46,986 nt of DNA from Chloroflexota bacterium (lineage in GTDB: Bacteria > Chloroflexota > Dehalococcoidia > UBA2985). The DNA lies in NCBI GenBank assembly GCA_016210515.1, contig JACQTZ010000010.1, positions 1-46,986 on the forward strand. Reading direction: 5' to 3'. The stretch's first letter is position 1; every line of letters begins with the position of its first letter. The notes under the pieces were generated by a model, which made no database searches, was not told the DNA's origin, and saw only the letters and a list, made by a program, of their open reading frames with translations. A program made the translations under genes and the position numbers. Shown here in pieces: positions 1-7,297 of the stretch.

Positions 1-2
1 AC

Positions 3-254
3 TCCAGCTTCGACACCGTAGCACGGGAAGCCTTCCTGCTGGACAGGCCGCTGATCTACCAGGCGAGTGTGGGCATCGACGCCTTGACGAGACAACCAGT
101 GGCAAGGGTACGGGTAGCGGGCACCGCAGTAAGACTCTTCGTCTTCCTTCCCTTCAAGACCTTTGGGAGGAGAGGAAGGAAGAGAGACCAGGTTATCCAC
201 CATCACTGCAACCTGGCAGTCAAGGACTGGCTAAAGGAACAAGGGATGATTTAG
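3..254 (+). CDS. Partial ORF of unknown function (5' end outside window)
   Basis: The reading frame is open from base 3 to a TAG at 252-254, giving at least 83 residues with no start needed inside the window; a GTG at 69 is the first internal candidate start. The C-terminal part is basic (a Gly-Arg-rich stretch followed by His-His-His) and ends in a Lys-Asp-Trp-Leu segment. I recognise no family. A strong terminator hairpin follows at 278-325, which supports this being the real 3' end of a transcribed gene. Confidence 0.45.
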   Translation, partial: SSFDTVAREAFLLDRPLIYQASVGIDALTRQPVARVRVAGTAVRLFVFLPFKTFGRRGRKRDQVIHHHCNLAVKDWLKEQGMI

Positions 255-277
255 ATAGCCCCGATTTGCATCGAGGC

Positions 278-325
278 AAGGCCCCTGGGGACTGCGCTGT
301 AGGGCGTGGCCCCCAGGGGCCTTTT
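278..325 (+). terminator. Rho-independent terminator
   Basis: A 13-bp perfect stem (AAGGCCCCTGGGG at 278-290 pairing with CCCCAGGGGCCTT at 311-323) runs into TTTT. It lies 23 nt after the stop of the partial ORF and before the sigma-factor-like gene, so it probably separates the two transcription units. Confidence 0.75.
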
Positions 326-489
326 GCTTGTTGTGCGTCTTGGCCTTGGGCAAGCCAAGGGCCAAGAGAGGGAGACCCGCTCAGAGGCGTGGTGGTCTTC
401 CTTGGAATACCCACATCTCTCATAGGCAGAGCCTCGGGAAGGACAAGCTCCCGGGGCCTTTTCACGTCCCCCCGAGAAGGAGGAGAACA

Positions 490-1179
490 GTGCCGTCAGC
501 AACACAACTACAAGAGGTTAACGACACTGGCGTGGACGAGTTGCTGGAACGTTACCAGCCTCTGGTGAGAAAGGTGTCCAGTTGGTGGTCTCGGTATCAC
601 CCAGCACAACGAGAGGACATCGCCCAGGAGATATCCCTGGCTTTCTGGCAGGTCCTCTCCCGGCGTCCTGATGCCCCTCTTAACTACCTGACTGCCGTGG
701 CCAACCAAACTGCCCACAAGTGCCTCTCCCGGGGGTCATCAGTGGATCGAGCCCTGGATCTGAAACGGCTCCAACGCTGGCAGGTGGTCTCCCTGGACGT
801 GGTAGCGGCCAGCGAGGACGGCGATACGGAGCAGGTGGATGACGACAAGGTAAGGCGGCACCAGCAGGCCAGGGAGTGGGAGTCGGTGGTCGAGGACCGG
901 GTGATAGCCTGGCTGCTCTACATGGAGATTAGCGAGCGGTTGAGCAGGATGGAAAGAAGAGTCCTGCGTGCCCGCCTCCGGGGCTACAGGAACCATGAGG
1001 CGGCGGAGTTGCTGGGGCTAGAGTACAAACAGGTGAAGAACACCCAGGAACGGCTCAAGAAGAAGGCCCGTGCGTTGTGGAACGGTAACTCCACGAACCA
1101 GGCGAAACCCGGGCGGGACAAGAGAGTGTCAGGCATTTCGGTTGTTGGGAGAGGGGAAGCCAAGGTCAACGCCGCCTAG
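490..1179 (+). CDS. Sigma-70-family RNA polymerase sigma factor-like protein
   Basis: A 229-residue protein. I chose GTG at 490 because a strong Shine-Dalgarno (AAGGAGGAGA, 477-486) sits just upstream; the frame is open further back but without a comparable site. The N-terminal third resembles sigma region 2: an Arg-Glu-Asp-Ile-Ala-Gln-Glu segment followed by a long helix with Ala-Phe-Trp. The region near residues 145-195 resembles sigma region 4, a helix-turn-helix with Arg-Val-Leu-Arg-Ala-Arg, then Asn-His-Glu-Ala-Ala-Glu-Leu-Leu-Gly and Lys-Gln-Val-Lys-Asn-Thr. No anti-sigma gene is adjacent. Divergent family members also occur in phage and integrated elements, so a role outside stress response is possible. 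What is seen is the two-domain pattern; the promoter targets are unknown. Confidence 0.7.
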   Translation: MPSATQLQEVNDTGVDELLERYQPLVRKVSSWWSRYHPAQREDIAQEISLAFWQVLSRRPDAPLNYLTAVANQTAHKCLSRGSSVDRALDLKRLQRWQVVSLDVVAASEDGDTEQVDDDKVRRHQQAREWESVVEDRVIAWLLYMEISERLSRMERRVLRARLRGYRNHEAAELLGLEYKQVKNTQERLKKKARALWNGNSTNQAKPGRDKRVSGISVVGRGEAKVNAA

Positions 1180-1356
1180 ATGCCGGGTACGGTGGGACTG
1201 ACCACGTACCGCTGATCAGTCAGGTCAGAAGAAACCACAGCCTTGAATACCGACGCTGTCACCGAGGATATGTGAAGGATTCTCGGTGAATCAGAAGGGA
1301 CGCGCTACCGGCCGTTGCAGAGTACATGGGGTCTAGCTTAGAATGTGCCACAGACC

Positions 1357-1515
1357 ATGGCTGTGGAGGAGCCAGTGGAGGCATATCGTGTCAAGTGCAA
1401 GAGCAAGCGAGAGGTTCGCAACCCGGCACCGGCGACGATGAAGAATGGTAGGCCTGCGACTAAAGGGACGTGCCCTGTCTGCAATAGCAGCGTGTTCCGA
1501 ATAGGCAAGGTGTAG
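1357..1515 (+). CDS. DUF5679-type small zinc protein (52 aa)
   Basis: An ATG at 1357 opens a 52-residue frame ending at TAG 1513-1515. It has Tyr-Arg-Val-Lys-Cys-Lys near the N-terminus, then Thr-Met-Lys-Asn-Gly-Arg-Pro-Ala-Thr-Lys-Gly, then a Cys-Pro-Val-Cys pair and Phe-Arg-Ile-Gly near the end. This is the full architecture of the short DUF5679 family. One expected zinc-side Cys (the first of the N-terminal pair) is Arg here, leaving three Cys. There is no clear Shine-Dalgarno. It sits alone between the sigma-like gene and the 308-aa protein. Function is unknown for the family. Confidence 0.75.
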   Translation: MAVEEPVEAYRVKCKSKREVRNPAPATMKNGRPATKGTCPVCNSSVFRIGKV

Positions 1516-1666
1516 ATTGCGGTTGCGAGAGGCCAGACCAGGAAACCGTGACTTTGCAAGCGTTGCAACCACTGAGGTTCAGTCATGCCGGGCCAGGGGA
1601 AAACCGTAGCCACGGTACGAAGATGGTCAGTGCTGGAGAAAAGAGACGGGAAAGGGGCCCCGGGGA

Positions 1667-2593
1667 ATGACTTTCAGACCATCTCAACTGGAGGATATAG
1701 TCAACTGGTGCTCTACCTGTGCTGTTTTGAACAGCGAACGACAGGAGGCATCACGAATCTTCTTCGGGGATGATGACCCGAGGCCGGTGCGCTACTGGCC
1801 CGGTGCTGATGGTTACACATCAAAGCAACGTCGGTTCCTGGGTTGGTTTACGTTCTCGCATGGGCTGGAAGATGGTAGAAAGCCGGGTCAGGTCGCCGTT
1901 GAGGAATTCTACAGTGGGCGTGAATTGGAGGAGGCTCAGGCAGCCGTCCAAGGAGCACGATATGTCCTGGCGATAGTTACCACAGTCCTTCCGGGACGAG
2001 GCATCTTCTTGGAGCTTGAAGACGAGCGTTTTGAGGTCAGGAGCAGGATACTGAGCCAGGTTCTTGTCAGGGACAAGGCACTGGTCTCTTATCTTGTTCC
2101 ATCACGTCCCCGACTTTGGATACCCGGACCTGGATGGATGGAGTGGCCGATAGCCATTGGCCCTAACATGAGACGGGAATTGAAGCGGTTTCAACTCGAG
2201 CCTTTGTCTCAGGAGCGTCTTCTGCAAACACGCGATGACGGGCCGGACAAACCCAGGGTCGAGCACCCCAGAGACGAGAACATGGAGCAAGCTGTGGCCC
2301 GAATGACTGAAGCGGCCACAGCCGCGGGGAAGACGGAGCTCATCCTGTCCATGGAGGAATGGGAGCAGCTGGTGTTGAAGCACCTGAACGACCCAGACAT
2401 CCTTGCGTTCGGTCAGATAATAACAGAGGGAGTTGGGGAGGTGGAGGACGTAGAAGACCTTAACCGATGGCTAGGTCTCGCAATGAACATCTGGAACACG
2501 ACACCCCGACCAGGTCGTAGTGGTAGGACTGCATACGAGATGTCCAAGGAGAACCCGCGGGGATTTGAGAAGCTTGGAGGTCTGGGGCAGTAG
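1667..2593 (+). CDS. Hypothetical protein, 308 aa
   Basis: A long open frame with no strong competing frame on either strand. Residues 1-60 contain Trp-Cys-Ser-Thr-Cys-Ala (a possible half zinc site) and a Gly-Asp-Asp-Asp-Pro stretch. The middle is a mixed alpha/beta region. The C-terminal 40 residues, Leu-Asn-Arg-Trp-Leu then Trp-Asn-Thr-Thr-Pro-Arg-Pro and Gly-Arg-Thr-Ala-Tyr-Glu-Met, match a short tail motif found at the ends of several otherwise unrelated bacterial proteins. Ribosome-binding signal upstream of ATG 1667 is weak. I cannot assign a function; neighbours are accessory genes. Confidence 0.6.
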   Translation: MTFRPSQLEDIVNWCSTCAVLNSERQEASRIFFGDDDPRPVRYWPGADGYTSKQRRFLGWFTFSHGLEDGRKPGQVAVEEFYSGRELEEAQAAVQGARYVLAIVTTVLPGRGIFLELEDERFEVRSRILSQVLVRDKALVSYLVPSRPRLWIPGPGWMEWPIAIGPNMRRELKRFQLEPLSQERLLQTRDDGPDKPRVEHPRDENMEQAVARMTEAATAAGKTELILSMEEWEQLVLKHLNDPDILAFGQIITEGVGEVEDVEDLNRWLGLAMNIWNTTPRPGRSGRTAYEMSKENPRGFEKLGGLGQ

Positions 2594-2970
2594 TGTCTCC
2601 TGAGGTGGACCCTTGATAATTGGACAACTGTCTAAGAGAGAGTTTGCCTCACGCCCCAACGCTCGCCACTCGAACGGACACATCTGCGCTGCTCAGAAAA
2701 TGGCCGCTCACCCTTGCTGAGCCTGTCGAAGGGCGTGAGCAGGTTCTTGGACGGTACCCCGCTCTCATGGTTCGACAACCTTGCTTGTTACTGCACGTAC
2801 CCAACAGTGCTGACATCTAACAAAGGATCTGTTGGCAGCCAAGTTTCAAGTAGGCGCCATCGGACTCCGTGCCTTATGTTACAATCCTCCCACTAGATGT
2901 ACGATCATTGTGGTTCGCAATTATCCGAGTGGGCCGCAGTCTCGTGGAGTAGATCTCCAACGGAGGCACT
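2594..2970. other. Intergenic region with a palindromic repeat
   Basis: No convincing gene. It contains a REP-like palindrome at 2706-2740 (outer arms GCTCAC / GTGAGC, inner CCCTT / AAGGG) belonging to the same family as copies near 7 kb and 17.6 kb. The last 10 bases provide the Shine-Dalgarno (GGAGG, 2962-2966) of the next gene. Confidence 0.6.
2706..2740. repeat. REP-like palindrome of the CTTCGACAGGCTCAG family
   Basis: Imperfect inverted repeat carrying the core GAGCCTGTCGAAGGG, the complement of the core seen at 6890-6910, 7196-7254 and 17616-17640. It lies between two accessory genes. Confidence 0.6.
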
Positions 2971-3975
2971 TTGCCAATACTGACGCTTTACCAGGATTAC
3001 AGCCGCTCGGATATACATGATATCTTTGCTCCTGACACGCCTTTTCACTCTCAGCGTGGAAGCTGGGGGCTACAAGGAATCGTTTCCATACCAGACCGCC
3101 AGGGTGACTTTGTTTTCTTCGTTACTTATGGCCAGGAGCAGGCAGGTCACGTTTTTGACGAAGGGGTTACCGAAGATGGCGTTCTGACCTGGCAATCACA
3201 ACCACGCCAACACCTTGACACGCCTATGATACGCCAGCTCATTCAACACAATGAGCTTTACAATTCGATATACTTGCTGTTGCGCACCTCTGGAGACAGG
3301 AAGTACACCTACGTGGGCAAACTGAAGTACATATCCCACGACAGCTTAAGAGAGAATCCTGTCCGCTTCCAGTGGCAGATCCTAGATTGGGATATTCCCA
3401 GCAATGTACTCCCACGGCTGGAGTTGACTCTGCAACCCGCAAGCAATCAGCCCGTCAGCATGGTGTCGAACACGTTAATACCCACTCCTCCTCCAACTCC
3501 AAGGTTCAGAACCGGCAATACCACCAACACATTTCAATCCGTTAGGATTTCGGACCACTCTGAAAGAGATGCGAGAAACAGAGAACTCGGTAGAGCTGGT
3601 GAGTTGTTAGTCCTACAGTACGAGAGAGATGAGTTGATAGCTGCGGGGAAGCCAGAGCTGGCTGGTCATGTCAGACATGTTGCCGAAGAGGAGGGTGATG
3701 GGGCAGGCTATGATATCCTATCGTACACCGCTGCTGGCAAAGCGAAGTACATAGAGGTCAAGACGACCCGTGGTTTGCCGACAACATCCTTTCACCTTAC
3801 GAGCAACGAAGTAGCATTCTCTCGCACCCATTCAGAGTACTCCTACTTATACAGGGTGTATGGCTACGATTCTTCGAGTAACTTGGGCTATTTCTACAGC
3901 GTGCAGGGAGACGTATCCAAGAGCTTCGACCTGACTCCAACAAGCTACCGGGCCAATCTTGGACCGACACCGTAA
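2971..3975 (+). CDS. DUF3427-DUF3883 domain protein (predicted nuclease-like)
   Basis: 334 residues from a TTG at 2971, chosen for the GGAGG at 2962-2966. Residues about 1-150 match DUF3427: Tyr-Ser-Arg-Ser-Asp-Ile near the start, Gly-Ser-Trp-Gly-Leu-Gln-Gly-Ile, then Thr-Trp-Gln-Ser-Gln, and a Leu-Leu-Leu-Arg strand. Residues about 200-315 match DUF3883: Leu-Gly-Arg-Ala-Gly-Glu, then Glu-Gly-Asp-Gly-Ala-Gly-Tyr-Asp-Ile, then Tyr-Ile-Glu-Val-Lys-Thr-Thr. The Asp...Glu-x-Lys pattern is that of PD-(D/E)xK nuclease folds. Both domains are usually attached to helicases or restriction/defence proteins; here they stand alone with no helicase next to them. A defence or DNA-repair role is inference. 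Confidence 0.8.
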   Translation: MPILTLYQDYSRSDIHDIFAPDTPFHSQRGSWGLQGIVSIPDRQGDFVFFVTYGQEQAGHVFDEGVTEDGVLTWQSQPRQHLDTPMIRQLIQHNELYNSIYLLLRTSGDRKYTYVGKLKYISHDSLRENPVRFQWQILDWDIPSNVLPRLELTLQPASNQPVSMVSNTLIPTPPPTPRFRTGNTTNTFQSVRISDHSERDARNRELGRAGELLVLQYERDELIAAGKPELAGHVRHVAEEEGDGAGYDILSYTAAGKAKYIEVKTTRGLPTTSFHLTSNEVAFSRTHSEYSYLYRVYGYDSSSNLGYFYSVQGDVSKSFDLTPTSYRANLGPTP

Positions 3976-4111
3976 TGGGAATACTCAGGATTGCTTGTTA
4001 TTATACGCACCAATCAACAACAAGGCCTTAGGTGCTGGCCTCGGCGCGCATGCCCAATGTTACAACATCCTCCAATTGAAGCCTACGGTAGCATAGCCCC
4101 CTAGCACGGCG
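3976..4111. other. Convergent intergenic spacer
   Basis: Short gap between the plus-strand DUF3427-DUF3883 gene and the minus-strand operon that ends at 4112. No gene is seen. Confidence 0.4.
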
Positions 4112-4267
4112 TTAGCCGTCTCGGACGGCTGATGGCTCCGTGTGCCTCGTCTTCTCCACCCACTCCGGGTCCTTCAGGCGACCGAAGTTGGTGACGATGG
4201 AGTGGTATCGCATCCGGTTGAGCTTATAGGGTATCCGCTCCAGGTAATGGACTGTCCATCGCTCCAT
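4112..4267 (-). CDS. Small hypothetical protein (51 aa), last gene of the operon
   Basis: Reading leftwards, an ATG at 4267 opens a 51-residue frame ending in TAA at 4112-4114. The product is basic and aromatic (Trp-Thr-Val-His-Tyr, Tyr-Lys-Leu-Asn-Arg-Met-Arg-Tyr, then Asn-Phe-Gly-Arg-Leu-Lys-Asp-Pro-Glu-Trp). A short CGGAG lies 3 nt before the ATG. It begins 35 nt after the stop of the Cys-rich gene at 4303 and continues the same minus-strand run, which is the main reason to believe it. Unknown function. Confidence 0.45.
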   Translation of the reverse strand: MERWTVHYLERIPYKLNRMRYHSIVTNFGRLKDPEWVEKTRHTEPSAVRDG

Positions 4268-4302
4268 CTGCTCCGAAGAGACGGGCCCAAGGCCCCGTTG
4301 CC

Positions 4303-4575
4303 CTATCCGCCGCCGTCATAATAGAAACGGCGCACCCGGCATCGGCGGCACCATGTGGTCCAGCCACCTCGACAGGGCCGTCTCTCTACGGTGTGATGGC
4401 AAAGGTCGCCACCCTGACTCAGCCGCTCCAACAGGATGGGGTTGTCGAAGAAACACAGAGACCCACAGGCGACACAGTGGGCCATGAAACGGCCACCCGC
4501 CAACTGGAACACCGCGGCCTTCGCCCCACACTCGCATGCGACACGGTGTTCGGTGAGCTTCTTCTGGCGCTTCAT
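4303..4575 (-). CDS. Cys-rich zinc-ribbon protein, 90 aa
   Basis: The start ATG (4573-4575) overlaps the TGA of the upstream coiled-coil gene as ATGA, which indicates translational coupling; an upstream in-frame start at 4689 would lie wholly inside that gene and is less likely. The protein has two Cys clusters: Cys-Glu-Cys-Gly ... His-Cys-Val-Ala-Cys in residues 13-40, and Cys-His-His ... Cys ... Cys-Arg-Arg-Cys in the second half. This suggests two zinc sites. No enzyme motif is visible. Unknown function; probable partner of the preceding protein, which also ends in a zinc ribbon. Confidence 0.65.
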   Translation of the reverse strand: MKRQKKLTEHRVACECGAKAAVFQLAGGRFMAHCVACGSLCFFDNPILLERLSQGGDLCHHTVERRPCRGGWTTWCRRCRVRRFYYDGGG

Positions 4576-5615
4576 CTGGCCACCTCCGGCGAGAAGCGGA
4601 CGCCCACGCCGGGATCTGGGGCAAGAGACAAGACTATGTGTGCCTCGTGGTCCAAGGTGACCCAACCCGTTAGTCCGCACCGAGGACACGCATCCCGTGG
4701 CCCGCGCACCAAGGGCTGTTGGTCACGTTCTTCGTATAGGAAGCGACAGCCGCAGTGCCTGCAGATGCGAAACAGTATGAGGTTCCAAGTCGCCAGGTAT
4801 CCCAGCCACCCCTTCAGCCCGTACCAGCGGTCGAAGAAGTCGTGAATGGGTGTCTCCCTGCGGCAGCGAGCCTCGAGGTCGGCCAGTTCCTCCTTGGCAG
4901 CGTCTCGCCCAGCTTCCAGGTCATCCTTCCTCTGGAGGGTTTTCTGGCACTCCCTCTCCAGGGCCTGCTGGGCCTCCCGGAGGTGTTCGTTGCCAGCCCG
5001 TAACGAGGAATGCTCCTGGATGGCCTCGGCCAAATGCTGGCGGGCATTCTCATCATCTGGAATCTCCCGGCAGAGGTCGAGGACGAAGCCCAGGGTGAGG
5101 CCCTGTTCCTCCACCGTCCGCTTCAGGGTGGCGGCTTGGGCGATCTCCTCCAGGCTGATGCGAGTCTCCTCATGGGCCCTGGCGACTGTTTCATTGGCAT
5201 CGGCCCTGGCCTGCTCTGCTGTGGCCTTCGCCCGCTCTGCCTCCTGCCGGGCCGCGGCGGCCTCTGTCTCTGCCCTGCGCCGGCGCTCCTGGGCCCGGCG
5301 AACCAGGCGCTGCTGCTCCTCCATCTCCTCTTTCCCCTGGGCTTGGGCTGCCTGCAGTTCCCGGACCCTCGTCTCTTGGACCTGAGCCTGTCGTAGCAAC
5401 TGCTCCAGCCGCTCCGGGACATGGTCTATTCGATCCCCGTACTTCGCCCTCAGCTTGGCCACCGCCCAGGCCGCCTCGACAAAGCCCGCCTCATCAAGGT
5501 GCTCAGCTGCGCTCATCATCTTGGCGAAGGTATCCTCAGTAAAACCGGGATCAACTATGCGGCAGACCTGGACAATCTGCTGGATCTCCTCAGCGGTCAA
5601 CTGTCTTTCTTGCAT
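4572..5615 (-). CDS. Coiled-coil protein with C-terminal zinc ribbon, 347 aa
   Basis: The ATG at 5615 has a good Shine-Dalgarno (GGAGGTGA). Residues 1-60 form a small helical domain. Residues about 65-255 are a long, highly charged Glu/Ala/Arg/Gln-rich coiled coil. Near residues 270-330 comes a Tyr/Trp-rich segment and a four-Cys zinc ribbon (Cys-Arg-His-Cys ... Cys-Pro-Arg-Cys). No ATPase or nuclease motif is visible. It is the middle gene of a four-gene minus-strand operon, 35 nt downstream of the 271-aa gene and overlapping the next by 4 nt. A scaffold or nucleic-acid-binding role is inference. Confidence 0.7.
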   Translation of the reverse strand: MQERQLTAEEIQQIVQVCRIVDPGFTEDTFAKMMSAAEHLDEAGFVEAAWAVAKLRAKYGDRIDHVPERLEQLLRQAQVQETRVRELQAAQAQGKEEMEEQQRLVRRAQERRRRAETEAAAARQEAERAKATAEQARADANETVARAHEETRISLEEIAQAATLKRTVEEQGLTLGFVLDLCREIPDDENARQHLAEAIQEHSSLRAGNEHLREAQQALERECQKTLQRKDDLEAGRDAAKEELADLEARCRRETPIHDFFDRWYGLKGWLGYLATWNLILFRICRHCGCRFLYEERDQQPLVRGPRDACPRCGLTGWVTLDHEAHIVLSLAPDPGVGVRFSPEVAR

Positions 5616-5650
5616 AGCGTCACCTCCACAACTGGTCTCTCGCTCTTCTC

Positions 5651-6466
5651 TCAGGAGTCCCTCTCCAGGGCGATCCGTACCGCCTCATCCAAGTTGCGGG
5701 CCTCCTTCAGCCTGTCACCCCTTTGCACCTTGATGGACTCCACCTCTTTCGTGCTGAACCCCAGGGAGCTCAGAAGCTCCTCCAGGTCGCCCCTGCGCCA
5801 GGGTTCTGACCCTGTGGACCGGCCCCGTGCCCCCACGAGCCACCCCAGCAGCCAACCAGCTAGCAGTGGGGCTAACTCTATGCCCCGATCCCCGAAGCTG
5901 GACAACCAACGATAGAGGCTCTGGCGCTGGAGGGCTTCTGCGATCTCTCGGGTGACCCCGTCGTGAAGCCTGGCATCCCCGGATGACCCCGATATCCGCA
6001 GGGTGGTCCACTGCCCCTGCTTCTGAATCACCTGGTAGGCCGTACGCTGACCCATCAGCAGGTCATAGAACCACAACAATGGCAAAATAAGAGTGATGGG
6101 CTTGCCTGTGGGCACAACCACGGTCACCATGCGGCGGCTTCGGTGGCTGGGCAGGGTCGCCACCACCGGCGCCAACGCGTACACCTGAACGTTCACGATG
6201 AGGCGGGGCATCTCCTGCCCCTCGTATTCCAGCCGGGGGATGGGCACGTACTGCCAGCTGCCGTTCCATTCGACTCTCCTGCCGAACTTCTCGCGTAGGG
6301 CTGCGCTGATGGCATTGCGGGAGCCGAGGTGAAGCGCTTCGGGATCCACCAGGGGGAAGAAGATATTGGGGATGGCCGGGTCCATTCCCTCCAAGTTCGC
6401 CTTTGCCAGTGCGAGGCGGCACGCATCTTCGCTAGTTGGTGCCTGATTGCCGATGACTACGGCCAT
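5651..6466 (-). CDS. Hypothetical membrane-associated protein, 271 aa
   Basis: First gene of the minus-strand operon. ATG 6466 has a clear Shine-Dalgarno (AGGAGGT) 7 nt upstream. The N-terminal 110 residues are a soluble mixed domain. Two hydrophobic segments follow, near residues 118-138 (Ile-Thr-Leu-Ile-Leu-Pro-Leu-Leu-Trp) and 198-217 (Leu-Leu-Ala-Gly-Trp-Leu-Leu-Gly-Trp-Leu-Val-Gly). The C-terminus has a short helical motif (Leu-Glu-Glu-Leu-Leu-Ser-Ser-Leu-Gly-Phe-Ser) like small helix-hairpin or UBA-type repeats. No family is recognised. Confidence 0.6.
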   Translation of the reverse strand: MAVVIGNQAPTSEDACRLALAKANLEGMDPAIPNIFFPLVDPEALHLGSRNAISAALREKFGRRVEWNGSWQYVPIPRLEYEGQEMPRLIVNVQVYALAPVVATLPSHRSRRMVTVVVPTGKPITLILPLLWFYDLLMGQRTAYQVIQKQGQWTTLRISGSSGDARLHDGVTREIAEALQRQSLYRWLSSFGDRGIELAPLLAGWLLGWLVGARGRSTGSEPWRRGDLEELLSSLGFSTKEVESIKVQRGDRLKEARNLDEAVRIALERDS

Positions 6467-6832
6467 GATCGCTACCTCCTATGTGTTGCCCCGCATCAGC
6501 AGGGTCTGTCTTTGTTTGTAGTCGTTTGTTCCAGGTCTGCCCTTTGGTCCCCAGGGCGCGTTCCACCGGATGGACATCGTAACCGTCAATCTGACGCCCT
6601 CGGTTCCCTGGACCGTCGTTGACTACCTGGCACCTGAGGGGAATCACTACGCGCCGGGGCCGTCACGAACACGCTGAATAGCGGTGGGGAGGATGTGTCG
6701 TTGGCTTCCGGAGATGAAGACATTCTTGGGGAACGGCGAGGTGGAGGTGGGGGTGGTGGCGGCGACTGACCGGGACGCCCAGATGCCCGCCTCAGGGCCC
6801 TCTTAAGCCGCCCAATCCTTGCTGCCGCACCA

Positions 6833-6870
6833 GATTCTTCGTCCCGATGCAATCGGGACGAAGAATGACA
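6833..6870. repeat. Palindrome bounded by GATT...AATGACA
   Basis: A perfect 15-bp inverted repeat (ATTCTTCGTCCCGAT at 6834-6848, complement at 6852-6866) with a 3-nt loop, bounded by GATT on the left and AATGACA on the right. The 7049-7090 copy keeps the borders with a changed stem, as does a weaker copy at 35551-35588. Confidence 0.75.
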
Positions 6871-7048
6871 TAAAGGCGTGACCCTCATCCCTTCGGCTTT
6901 GCTCAGGGCAAGCTCTGACCTTCCCCCGCCCGCGGGGGAAGGGGTGGTGCAAGCCACAGGTTGCCACGTCCCGATGGACTCGGGACTGGCAATGATGATG
7001 GAGTGGGGAGTTCAAGGCCTACCATCCTTGCTGACGGCGTATGTCCTA

Positions 7049-7090
7049 GATTCCTCGTCGTCCCGACAGGTCGGGACTCCTCGGAATGAC
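7049..7090. repeat. Second copy of the GATT...AATGACA palindrome
   Basis: AGATTCCTCGTCGTCCCGAC pairs with GTCGGGACTCCTCGGAAT, followed by GACAT. It shares borders and the central TCCCGA/TCGGGA with the 6833 copy while the arms have diverged with compensating changes. Confidence 0.65.
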
Positions 7091-7135
7091 ATATGTTGCC
7101 AAGCTGGGGGAGTGGCTGGCAGTGATGAGAAGGGG

Positions 7136-7163
7136 AGCGGGCGGGTTTGAAACCCGCTCCTAC
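7136..7163. repeat. GGGTTTGAAACCC palindrome
   Basis: The core CGGGTTTGAAACCCG lies within GGAGCGGG / CCCGCTCC arms. Related copies are at 27279-27307 and 37838-37866, where they follow groEL and pdhC. Confidence 0.65.
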
Positions 7164-7195
7164 GGAGGCATGCACAGGCTATCGAAGGGTGATGG

Positions 7196-7254
7196 TTCGG
7201 CAGGCTCAGGGTAAACTAGCTCACCATGACCCTTCGACTAGCTCAGGGTGAGCG
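7196..7254. repeat. Paired TTCGRCAGGCTCAGGG-type repeats
   Basis: Two units in tandem: TTCGGCAGGCTCAGGGTAAA at 7196-7215, and CCCTTCGACTAGCTCAGGGTGAG at 7230-7252. Other copies are at 2706-2740, 6890-6910 and 17616-17640. Confidence 0.65.
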
Positions 7255-7297
7255 GAAGGCAGAGGGCGATTCGTGAATCGCCCTCTAGAGGTGTGCC

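Larger units (their letters stand above)
6467..7297. other. 830-bp intergenic repeat cluster
   Basis: No convincing gene on either strand; the open frames here are made by GC-rich palindromes. It holds at least four unrelated repeat types side by side (listed separately: 6833-6870, 6890-6910, 7049-7090, 7136-7163, 7196-7254). It separates the unknown minus-strand operon from the 3' end of prfB. Confidence 0.7.

Noticed and set aside
6586..6957. 123-codon minus-strand frame in the repeat cluster
   Set aside because: Made of palindromic repeats and a Pro run; no gene-like features.
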